Shown here piece by piece: positions 9,385 through 16,731 of a DNA stretch of 64,000 nucleotides. The number at the start of each line of letters is the position of its first letter. The first letter of the stretch is position 1. Made by a program: the position numbers and the translations under genes. The notes beneath the pieces were generated by a model. That model was given only the letters and a program-made list of their open reading frames with translations. It was not told the origin of the DNA and did no database searches. Source of the DNA: Caldilineaceae bacterium SB0664_bin_27 (GTDB taxonomy: Bacteria > Chloroflexota > Anaerolineae > Caldilineales > Caldilineaceae); NCBI GenBank assembly GCA_009838625.1, contig VXRG01000004.1, positions 1-64,000 of the forward strand, given 5' to 3'.

Positions 9385-10443
9385 TCAGACCTGTCCGTAG
9401 CGGATGCCGGTGGGCACCACGTCCGTTTCTTCACCGCGGCGAATGGCTTCTGCGGTCTCGATTACACTATGCAGATCGTACAGTGGTTCGAAGCCGAGCC
9501 GTGTCCTGATTTTGGTCAGGTCAAGGGTGTAATGGACAGGCGTCGGCAGGCGCGCGTCGGTGTAGCTGACGCCGAAACGTTCGGCCAGACGGGGAACAGC
9601 CTGTCCCCAATCGATGATCACATCGCCAGCCAGGTTAAACTCTTCGCCGACGGCTTCCTCCCTCTCGATGGCTAACACCAGGCCGCGGGCGATGTCGCGC
9701 ACATCGCTGAAGTGCTCTTTGTAGGGGACTCCGTTGGGGTTTCGGCTGAGAAGGAGTTGGTCGTTGCCGGTCCACTGGGCGTTGAGATGGTCGAGCATGA
9801 CCTGCGTGTCCGGGTCATTACATTGCATGGACTTGTGCTGCTCGTATGCGGAGCTGAAGGCCAGGAGTTTGGGCAGGCCGGCTTCATTGAAGAACTCGCT
9901 TGGCTCGATTATCGTGGAGAAGCGAAAGGAGGCGGCAGGCAGGCCGTACTGGTAATGGTAGGCCATGGTCAACTCTTCGCCGACCCATTTTGTCAGAAAA
10001 TAGGGCATCTGGTGGTAGCTGGAGTGCATGTCCTCGTGAATCGGCTCCTCGAAGTAGCGGCCATTTTCCTCGAGGCGCAGATAGACGGCGACGGTACTGG
10101 CATAGACGAAACGGTGGAGATTGGGGCAGTGGGCGCGCACGCTTTCAAGCAGGTTGAGCGTGCCCATGGCGTTGATTTCCAGGTACTGGTGATTGTCGAA
10201 AGGGGCCATGAAGGCCGCGGCCAGGTGGTAGATGGCGTCGACGCCTTGGACCGCACGGCTAACATCTTCCAGGTTCCGCAGATCGCCGGTGGCCGTTTCG
10301 ACGCGGGGAAAGGCGTCCAGCTTGTGGGCGCGGCTGGCGTCGCCGGGATAGGTGAAGGCTCTGATCTCATGGCCTGCTTCCAGCAGGCGTGTGACCAGAT
10401 TGGCGCCAACCCGGCCTGTGGCGCCGGTTACCAGGATCTTCAC
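9385..10443 (-). CDS. NAD(P)-dependent epimerase/dehydratase family protein, copy 2
   Basis: A 352-residue extended SDR with GATGRVG at the N-terminus, YASTVAVY and the YFLTK catalytic motif. It starts with GTG and has AAAGGG 6 nt upstream. It is the first gene of the minus-strand run of two epimerases and two enolase-superfamily enzymes and has a plausible promoter just upstream. It is clearly homologous to copy 1 over its whole length (NAMGTLNLLESVR; LSRNPNGVP; AIRRGEETDVVPTG). Biochemical role unknown; a sugar oxidoreductase or epimerase is most likely. Confidence 0.87.
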   Translation of the reverse strand: MKILVTGATGRVGANLVTRLLEAGHEIRAFTYPGDASRAHKLDAFPRVETATGDLRNLEDVSRAVQGVDAIYHLAAAFMAPFDNHQYLEINAMGTLNLLESVRAHCPNLHRFVYASTVAVYLRLEENGRYFEEPIHEDMHSSYHQMPYFLTKWVGEELTMAYHYQYGLPAASFRFSTIIEPSEFFNEAGLPKLLAFSSAYEQHKSMQCNDPDTQVMLDHLNAQWTGNDQLLLSRNPNGVPYKEHFSDVRDIARGLVLAIEREEAVGEEFNLAGDVIIDWGQAVPRLAERFGVSYTDARLPTPVHYTLDLTKIRTRLGFEPLYDLHSVIETAEAIRRGEETDVVPTGIRYGQV

Positions 10444-10491
10444 TGTTGGCCCTTTCTGTGAGCGGTTTATGACGACATGGAAATGAATTTC

Positions 10492-10520
10492 AGTGTATCA
10501 GAGCGGTAAGGGCGTGTCTA
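10492..10520 (-). promoter_or_regulatory. Sigma70-like promoter for the epimerase/enolase run
   Basis: On the minus strand TAGACA and TACACT are separated by 17 nt. It lies about 50 nt upstream of the GTG start at 10443. Match quality is moderate. Confidence 0.45.
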
Positions 10521-10802
10521 GGAAAGGCAGTCGCCGTGTGCAACCCGGAATTGGGGTGGGAACACAAGTGAGGAGAGAGTGGAGAGGAGTGAGAGCTGCT
10601 GATTCCTCTGCAGAAGATCGGATCGTGTGCTGGGTGTGGTCAAGTCGCAGACTGATGTACTCTAAAGTTCGCCCCCATAATGGGATCCACTTTTGCGGCC
10701 AGAGGTCAACGCGTGTCATCGCGGATGCTGGATGGTATGGGAGAACGGGAGTAAGTGAGGGTTGCGCCTGATGTCGGATTGGGTGATTCGAGTTGCTGAA
10801 GT

Positions 10803-10831
10803 TTGTGGTGGGCTGGAAATGGACGTATAAC
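10803..10831 (+). promoter_or_regulatory. Possible promoter for the dehydratase-aldolase-kinase run
   Basis: TTGTGG and TATAAC are separated by 17 nt. The -10 is good and the -35 is weak. It lies about 60 nt upstream of the ATG at 10893. Confidence 0.35.
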
Positions 10832-10892
10832 GAAGGCTGAACTGTAGATTTGCGTCCGACTCGGACGATCACGCCACGAAAGGGAACTGGAA

Positions 10893-11999
10893 ATGAGAAT
10901 CACTGATATGACGGTTGAAAGGTACGCTTGGCCGCGGCCGAAGCCGATCAGCAATGGGAAATATACCTACGTGGATGTCAGCCTGAACCTGGTCCACATT
11001 TACACGGATGAAGGGATTACCGGCGTGGGCTGGGGAGGCGGCACAGCGTCAGGGCAGGGCAGCGATCTTACGACGACCCTGATCGACTATTTCAAGCCTG
11101 TCGTGATTGGCGAGGATCCCTTCAACTACCGGCGCATATGGGAGGACATGTGGCTGCCTAAATTGGTAGGGCGTCGGGGGCTGTCGACACGCGTGATTAG
11201 CGCCATCGACATCGCCTTGTGGGACCTGATCGGCAAGGCAGTGAACAGACCTGTTTACCAGCTCCTGGGCGGCTACCGTGACAGCATTCCCGCATATATC
11301 GCAGGCGGATACTATGAGGAGGGCAAGGGACTGCGGGAGTTGGCGGAGGAGATGGAAGAGAACCTGACGCTGGGCGCAAAGGCGATCAAGATGAAGGTCG
11401 GCGGTGTGCCGATAAACGAGGACGTGGAACGGGTACGGGTTGTGCGAGAGACGATCGGGCCGGAGGTCAAGCTGCTGGTCGACGCCAACAACGCCTACAA
11501 GGCGCACGAGGCGATCGAGCTGGCACGCAAGATGGAAAAGTATGAGCCGTTCTGGTTCGAGGAGCCAGTGGCGCCTGACGACTACCGGGGGCACGCCCGC
11601 GTGGCGAAGGCGACGTCGATTCCGATAGCCACGGGTGAGAACGAATACACTCGCTACGGCTTTCGGGATTTGATCGAACGGGAAGGGGCGGCAATCATCA
11701 ATGCAGACGCCCAGATATTGGGAGGCATCACTGAGTTTATGCAGGTAGCCGCGCTGACGTCAGCGGAGGACTTGGTGATCGCTCCGCATGGAGCGCAAGA
11801 GGTTCATGTCCACCTGGTATGCGCCATCAACAACGGCCTGATCCTGGAGTTTTACCGTGAGACTGTGGACCCGCTGCGCATGCAGATTTTTGAGGAGACG
11901 ATGAAGCTGGACGCGGACGGGAATGTGGACGCGCCGGACCGCCCAGGGTTGGGGATAACGCCGAATTACGAGCTGCTGAAGCAGTACCGGGTAGGGTGA
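10893..11999 (+). CDS. Mandelate racemase/muconate lactonizing enzyme family protein
   Basis: A 368-residue enolase-superfamily enzyme, probably a sugar-acid dehydratase of the galactonate/gluconate type. The C-terminal barrel shows KMKVGG (Lys base), LLVDANNAY, FWFEEPVAP and ATGENEYTRYGF (metal ligands), NADAQILGG, and APHGAQEVHVHL with the His base. A conserved N-terminal capping domain is present. The start has AAGGGAAC upstream. The next two genes encode a KDPG-type aldolase and a KDG-type kinase, which together would take a dehydrated sugar acid (2-keto-3-deoxy acid) to pyruvate and an aldehyde phosphate. That pathway is inference from context. Confidence 0.9.
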   Translation: MRITDMTVERYAWPRPKPISNGKYTYVDVSLNLVHIYTDEGITGVGWGGGTASGQGSDLTTTLIDYFKPVVIGEDPFNYRRIWEDMWLPKLVGRRGLSTRVISAIDIALWDLIGKAVNRPVYQLLGGYRDSIPAYIAGGYYEEGKGLRELAEEMEENLTLGAKAIKMKVGGVPINEDVERVRVVRETIGPEVKLLVDANNAYKAHEAIELARKMEKYEPFWFEEPVAPDDYRGHARVAKATSIPIATGENEYTRYGFRDLIEREGAAIINADAQILGGITEFMQVAALTSAEDLVIAPHGAQEVHVHLVCAINNGLILEFYRETVDPLRMQIFEETMKLDADGNVDAPDRPGLGITPNYELLKQYRVG

Positions 12000-12198
12000 A
12001 CCAGGGAAAACAGTTCGCGACTGCTTCATTGGTCAGGCGGCGGCAGCCGCGGGCGCCGACCCTGCTTTCGCCGGCGAATTCAGGCGAAAAGTCCGGTTGT
12101 TGCGAAGGGCCGTATTTGCGTCCCGTTTGCCTATGTCTGGCCTGGTAGGATAGAGTTAAGGATACTTTTCCGTCTGAAATGTGTAGAGGACTTTGCAC

Positions 12199-12864
12199 GT
12201 GAGTAACGCCCAAAATACAGTCCAGATAATCGAAAAAGGTGGGGTGGTACCGGTCGTCCGGCTGCCGGATCTGGCGGGGGCCGCCGAGCTGGCCCAGGCT
12301 CTTCTGGACGGCGGTGTAACGGCTGTCGAACTGACCATGACTAGTCCGGGCGCGCTGGAGGCGCTCTCGCTGCTGCGGGAGCGCGTACCTGCCTTCGCTC
12401 AAGGCACGGCGGCCTTGGGGATGGGCTCGGTACTGAATCGAAATATGGCGGCGGCGGCAATCGCCAGAGGAGCCCAGTTTGTGGTCGCGCCGACACTGGA
12501 CCTGCCCACGGTGGCCTATTGCGCCGGGCTCAAGGTACCGGTGATGCCGGGGGCATTTACGCCATCGGAGGTGCAGAATGCGTGGCAGGCCGGCGCGGCG
12601 GTCGTCAAAGTTTTTCCGGCGACCAAGCTCGGGCCGGGTTACTTCACAGACATACTGGCGCCGCTGCCCCATCTGAAGCTGATGCCCACAGGCGGTGTGG
12701 GGCTGGACAATGCCGGAGAATTTGTGCGTGCCGGCGCGGTGGCGGTAGGTGTCGGCAGTGCCCTTGTACGCAAGGACTGGATCGCGGACGGCAGCTGGCA
12801 GGCCGTAACGGAGCAGGCTCGCAGGTTTGTGTCAGCCGTAAGGGAGGCGCGGGCGGAGAAATGA
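12199..12864 (+). CDS. eda: Bifunctional KHG/KDPG aldolase-type protein
   Basis: A class I aldolase of 221 residues that cleaves 2-keto-3-deoxy-6-phosphogluconate or related keto-acids to pyruvate plus an aldehyde. The Schiff-base lysine lies in VVKVFPATKLGPG, the conserved Glu in VELTMTSPG, and the phosphate-binding LMPTGGV near the C-terminus. The GTG at 12199 is preferred: the purine-rich AGAGGA lies 8 nt upstream, but only 2 nt from the TTG at 12193 used by the longer ORF. Its stop overlaps the kinase start (ATGA), so the two are translationally coupled. Confidence 0.92.
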   Translation: MSNAQNTVQIIEKGGVVPVVRLPDLAGAAELAQALLDGGVTAVELTMTSPGALEALSLLRERVPAFAQGTAALGMGSVLNRNMAAAAIARGAQFVVAPTLDLPTVAYCAGLKVPVMPGAFTPSEVQNAWQAGAAVVKVFPATKLGPGYFTDILAPLPHLKLMPTGGVGLDNAGEFVRAGAVAVGVGSALVRKDWIADGSWQAVTEQARRFVSAVREARAEK

Positions 12865-13856
12865 GCAGGTTTGACGTAGTTACTCTAGGCGAAACGCTGT
12901 TGCGAATGACGCCGCCAGGCCAATTGCGTATTGAACAGGCGGCCTACTTCGAGCTGGAGGCGGGCGGAACCGAATCGAATACGGCGGTGGCCCTGGCCCG
13001 GCTGGGCGTGAGGACGACGTGGATTTCGCGCATGCCGGAGAATGCCCTGGGGAGGCGTATTGCGCGCACCCTGATGGGACACGGCGTGGACACGTCCCAA
13101 ATTGTCTGGGCAGAGGGAGAGCGTTTGGGGACTTTTTTTGTTGAGTTCGGCGACGGCGCCCGGGCCACTTCGATTATCTACGACCGGGCCGATTCGGCGG
13201 CGAGCCGCATGACACCGGATGAACTTCCGGTAGAACTCTTCAGCAAGGCGGGCGGGCGGCATCTCCATCTGACTGGCATTACTCTTGCAATCAGCGACAG
13301 CTCCGCGGCGACGGCCAAACGCGCTCTGGAGCTGGCGCGGGCGGCAGGTTGGAGCGTGAGTTTCGATTTCAACTACCGCTCCAAGCTTTGGAGTCCCGAA
13401 GAATCACGCAGGGGATGCCATCCCTTTGCCGAGGCGGCAGACATTGTATTTGCGCCGATTCGGGATGCGCAGACCCACTATGGCCTGCCTGAAGAGATCA
13501 CGCCCGAAGAGGCGCTCGCCGCGCTACGGCAGAAGTTTCCGCAGGCAACTGTCATTCTCACCTTAGGCGCCGACGGTTCAATTGCGGCGGTACCGGGGCA
13601 GGACCCGATTCGCCAGCCGATCTTTCCGGGGGGCGGAACGATCGGGCGCATTGGCGCGGGAGATGCTTTCACAGCGGGCGTTCTCTACCGTTACCTGCAC
13701 CATGACCGAGAGGACTGGTTGGCCGACGCACTGAAGTGGGGGGCGGCGGCCGCGGGGATGAAGTTTACGATTCCCGGCGACATGGGCGTATTCGAAAGGG
13801 AGGAGGTGGCTGCCCTGGTGGAAAGCGGCGGTTTTTCTGATGAAGTCAGCCGTTAG
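12861..13856 (+). CDS. kdgK: PfkB-family sugar kinase, 2-keto-3-deoxygluconate kinase-like
   Basis: A 331-residue ribokinase-fold kinase that transfers phosphate from ATP to a sugar or keto-sugar acid. It begins VTLGETLLRMTPPG, has AGGTESNTAVALARLG for substrate binding, and the C-terminal GRIGAGDAFTAG with the catalytic Asp. The ORF track extends the frame back to 12519, inside the aldolase. The real start is the ATG at 12861, which overlaps the aldolase stop as ATGA and is preceded by GGCGGAGAA. KDG kinase is the best guess given the aldolase; the gene symbol is tentative. Confidence 0.9.
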   Translation: MSRFDVVTLGETLLRMTPPGQLRIEQAAYFELEAGGTESNTAVALARLGVRTTWISRMPENALGRRIARTLMGHGVDTSQIVWAEGERLGTFFVEFGDGARATSIIYDRADSAASRMTPDELPVELFSKAGGRHLHLTGITLAISDSSAATAKRALELARAAGWSVSFDFNYRSKLWSPEESRRGCHPFAEAADIVFAPIRDAQTHYGLPEEITPEEALAALRQKFPQATVILTLGADGSIAAVPGQDPIRQPIFPGGGTIGRIGAGDAFTAGVLYRYLHHDREDWLADALKWGAAAAGMKFTIPGDMGVFEREEVAALVESGGFSDEVSR

Positions 13857-13999
13857 AGAGTCCGAGCGCGAGAAACCGGGAGAGAGGCGTTGGGAAGAGC
13901 TTTTGGACGTATCACACTCGTGTCTCGGGGCCATACACGGTTTTCGGACTAAGGAGTCTGTGGTTGGGGGGCCTTCATAAGGGCTGATACGAGCCGCGG

Positions 14000-15064
14000 A
14001 TGGTGGATAACAGATCCCTGGAAAGCTATTATCATATATTGGGGGTTCAGCCTAACGCTTCGCAGGAAGTACTTGACGCCGCGTACCGGCGCCAAGTCCG
14101 ACTGCATACGGGGGAATATCTGGACGATTCCGTCCTGATCGCGGGGACCGAACAGTCGGACCCGTTTCTGGCGAAGGTAAATGAGGCTTACCGGCTGCTT
14201 TCAAATCCTCTGAAACGCTGGACGCACGACGAGGAGTTGAAGGAAGCGCAGCTCGTTCCCCTGACCGAAGAGGCGTTGGAAGTTGCCCGCAAACGAATCG
14301 AGCCTCCGGATGCGTGGCTATCGTACCAGCGCCAGGAACAGGGCTGGATCTATGTGCGCGTGGGCTGGGCGGAGGATTTCACGGCGATACACGACGCTGT
14401 CAATGCGGCCATTCCGGAAACAGGGCGTGCGTACAATGCGAGGCTGAATGAGTGGCGCATAGACCCCAGATACGAAGCCGAGCTGGCGGCGATTTTCACC
14501 AATTTTGAACGGGCCGATGTGCAGAGACCGCCTCGCCTGGTCGGGCCAACCTACCAGGGTCCGGCAGCCATACCGCCGCCGCCGCATATCCCTCAGGCGT
14601 GGAGAGGCTGGCCACTTCTGATCATCGGTGGCCTGATCCTCGCGATAATCGTCGCGGTCCTGTTTCCGGCCAACCGAGGGGCGCCCGTCACTGCGCAGGC
14701 GACAGCAACCGCTCTGGCTCAGATCGGTTCGTATGAGCCTCTAGAGAGCAACTTTGATACGGTCACGTCAGGAACGCTGTCCGGCCTGAAAGGCACTCTT
14801 CTGCATCCGTCTGTCAATCTGCGTGCCCTTCCATCAGCTGGCGGGCCTGTACTGGAGCTTCTCAGCAGCGACCAGACATATCGGGTAATCGGCCGGCTGG
14901 AAGATAGCAGTTGGTATGTTACAACAACCGGCGAACTGACGGGTTGGATTGCAGCCTGGACCATTGAGGTAGAAGGGGATCCGGAAAGTCTACCTGTTTT
15001 TGGTGAGAGCGAAGTTCTACCGGAGGCGTCAGAGGAGGGCGGGTCGGCCGGCGGCTCTGAATAA
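14000..15064 (+). CDS. Membrane protein with degenerate J domain and SH3-like C-terminus
   Basis: A 354-residue protein with three parts. Residues 8-75 are clearly DnaJ-like (YYHILGVQPNASQEVLDAAY; NEAYRLLSNPLKR), but the HPD motif needed to stimulate Hsp70 is absent; the site reads HTGEYLD. Residues about 205-227 form one membrane segment (LLIIGGLILAIIVAVLF). The C-terminus resembles a bacterial SH3 domain (VNLRALPSAGGPV; WYVTTTGELTGWIAAWTI). The J-like part would be cytosolic and the SH3-like part outside. It precedes the LysM-cytochrome gene on the same strand. I infer an envelope scaffold or sensor role; function unknown. Confidence 0.75.
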   Translation: MVDNRSLESYYHILGVQPNASQEVLDAAYRRQVRLHTGEYLDDSVLIAGTEQSDPFLAKVNEAYRLLSNPLKRWTHDEELKEAQLVPLTEEALEVARKRIEPPDAWLSYQRQEQGWIYVRVGWAEDFTAIHDAVNAAIPETGRAYNARLNEWRIDPRYEAELAAIFTNFERADVQRPPRLVGPTYQGPAAIPPPPHIPQAWRGWPLLIIGGLILAIIVAVLFPANRGAPVTAQATATALAQIGSYEPLESNFDTVTSGTLSGLKGTLLHPSVNLRALPSAGGPVLELLSSDQTYRVIGRLEDSSWYVTTTGELTGWIAAWTIEVEGDPESLPVFGESEVLPEASEEGGSAGGSE

Positions 15065-15272
15065 AACGCAGAAGACACTCGTTGTTGCGGCGGCCTCTTG
15101 TTAGACCACGGCCGTGGACACATAAGAAAACCGCTTCTTTCGTTTTCGCCGTGATGTGGATAGAATAGATATTGAGTGGCAGGATTGATAGAGAGAGGAG
15201 TTGATAGAGAGAACGAATCTCCAATTCCTCTCTTATTTTTTTCTCTCCGAAACGTTCGCAGAAGCGGAAAAG

Positions 15273-16619
15273 ATGAGTAGCTCAGACAGGAAACCTGGAT
15301 GGTATGGCCGCATTCGCGGAGCAGGCAGGCAACTCAATCTGTTGTCGCGCGGGGTGTTGCTCGGCGCGTTTATTGTGTTAGGCTTCACTGTTTACTACCT
15401 GTCCCTCGACAGTTCGACGGTAGAGCCGTCGGTGGCTCTTGCACAGCAGGAAGCGGAAGGGAGCGCTGCAACTGTAACACCTGGGCCTACACCTGACATC
15501 GCCCAACAAGCGGTGAAAGGGACAAACCAATCGAGGGCACAGGGGCGGAGCGACTCCGCTGCACCGGTGGCGGACGCCGGCTTTGTGCGGCCGTACACAG
15601 TTGAAAGTTCCCTAGCCTACGTTTACACGGCTAGAGAAGGTGAATTCTGGTCCTTGATCGCTGGAAGATTCGATTTGGCGCCGGATCTGTTGAAAGAGAC
15701 CAATGCAGAACTGTGGCAGCTGCGGGGAGATGAGATCCGGGCGGGCGACCAGTTGGCTATTCCCGGTCTCATTGCGGATGCCGCAGCGCAGCCGATTATC
15801 CATGAAGTGCAGGCGGGAGATTCCTGGGAGAGAGTTGCCGAAAGGTACTCCGTCACGTATCTGGATCTGTTGCTGGACAACTTCGATTTGTGGGTAATGC
15901 GCGGGGTTGATGTTCGGGCCGGCGATGAGATCACGATTCGACAATTGCCGGATAAGTTGCGAAGAGTGGGGGCTGCACGCGGATGGACAGGGGGCCCTCC
16001 TGCTTTGGCCTCTTCATACGTTACGGCGAAGCAGCAGAAGGAGGGCACGGAATCCGGCCGCAACCTGGCGGGCACTTATGCGGTCCAGCCGGGAGATACA
16101 TGGGAAAGTATTGCGGAAGAAACGGGTATCAACGTTGAGGCGTTAAAAGAAGTGAACCGCAAGTACAGTGAGCGGGCTCTTCAAACGGGAGATGTCTTGC
16201 GGATTTCCTGGATATTGCACGTCGCGCTGATGATTCGGAGGGTCGAGGGCAATGGCGTCCGCAGCGCGTCGGAACTGAGCAGACTTTCGGAAGAGGAGCT
16301 GGCCGCCTTGGCCGCCCGGGGACTGGCGGTGTATAAGGAGCAATATTGCGGCGTCTGTCACCAGCTGGAAAGCGCAGGTACGAGAGGCATATTCGGGCCT
16401 ACACACGGCGAAATGGTCGAAATGGCTGCCGCCCGGATCGAAGACCCTGCATACAGCGGCGAAGCGACCGATGTTTACACGTACCTGTACGAGAGTATCA
16501 TCGAACCCGACAAGTACTTTGTCGAGGGGTTTGCAATGAGTCCCCACAAGATGCCTTCCTATCGCCATATTCCTGAGGATGACCTTGAAGCGCTCATCGT
16601 CTTCCTGGCGGGCGAGTAA
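15273..16619 (+). CDS. Membrane-anchored triple-LysM protein with C-terminal cytochrome c domain
   Basis: A 448-residue protein. After a cytosolic N-terminus it has a signal anchor (GVLLGAFIVLGFTVYYL), then three LysM-like repeats (YTAREGEFWSLIAGRF; HEVQAGDSWERVAERY; YAVQPGDTWESIAEE), then a c-type cytochrome domain with one CGVCH heme motif and a possible distal Met in FAMSPHKMPSY. The longer ORF begins with TTG at 15201, but the AGGAG there directly abuts it; the ATG at 15273 puts the anchor in the usual place. LysM suggests peptidoglycan or glycan binding, so a wall-tethered electron carrier is a reasonable inference. Confidence 0.82.
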   Translation: MSSSDRKPGWYGRIRGAGRQLNLLSRGVLLGAFIVLGFTVYYLSLDSSTVEPSVALAQQEAEGSAATVTPGPTPDIAQQAVKGTNQSRAQGRSDSAAPVADAGFVRPYTVESSLAYVYTAREGEFWSLIAGRFDLAPDLLKETNAELWQLRGDEIRAGDQLAIPGLIADAAAQPIIHEVQAGDSWERVAERYSVTYLDLLLDNFDLWVMRGVDVRAGDEITIRQLPDKLRRVGAARGWTGGPPALASSYVTAKQQKEGTESGRNLAGTYAVQPGDTWESIAEETGINVEALKEVNRKYSERALQTGDVLRISWILHVALMIRRVEGNGVRSASELSRLSEEELAALAARGLAVYKEQYCGVCHQLESAGTRGIFGPTHGEMVEMAAARIEDPAYSGEATDVYTYLYESIIEPDKYFVEGFAMSPHKMPSYRHIPEDDLEALIVFLAGE

Positions 16620-16731
16620 GGGTTTGGGGGCGTCGCGGTCGAACTTACATTGACAGGCGAGTTTCCTGTTCGAAGTGCGTTTTCGCGTTCCGTGTCATGT
16701 CCATCAATCGGCGCGCGAGAGGAGAAGTCAA

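Larger units (their letters stand above)
10444..10892. other. Divergent intergenic region with promoters and dispersed element
   Basis: No gene is evident between the divergent epimerase and dehydratase genes. It contains a minus promoter candidate near 10492-10520, a plus promoter candidate near 10803-10831, and a copy of the dispersed intergenic element in inverted orientation at 10657-10690. A weaker related segment with TGCAACCCGGAATTGGGG lies near 10538-10555. Confidence 0.5.

Noticed and set aside
10498-10872. 124-residue minus-strand ORF in the divergent gap
   Set aside because: It spans promoter-like and repeat sequence, lacks a start signal, and has no domain.
12519-12860. N-terminal extension of the sugar kinase ORF
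   Set aside because: It overlaps the aldolase in another frame; the ATGA junction and PfkB N-terminus fix the start at 12861.
15201-15272. TTG start of the LysM-cytochrome ORF
   Set aside because: The purine-rich stretch directly abuts the TTG, leaving no spacer, and the signal anchor would be too far from the N-terminus.
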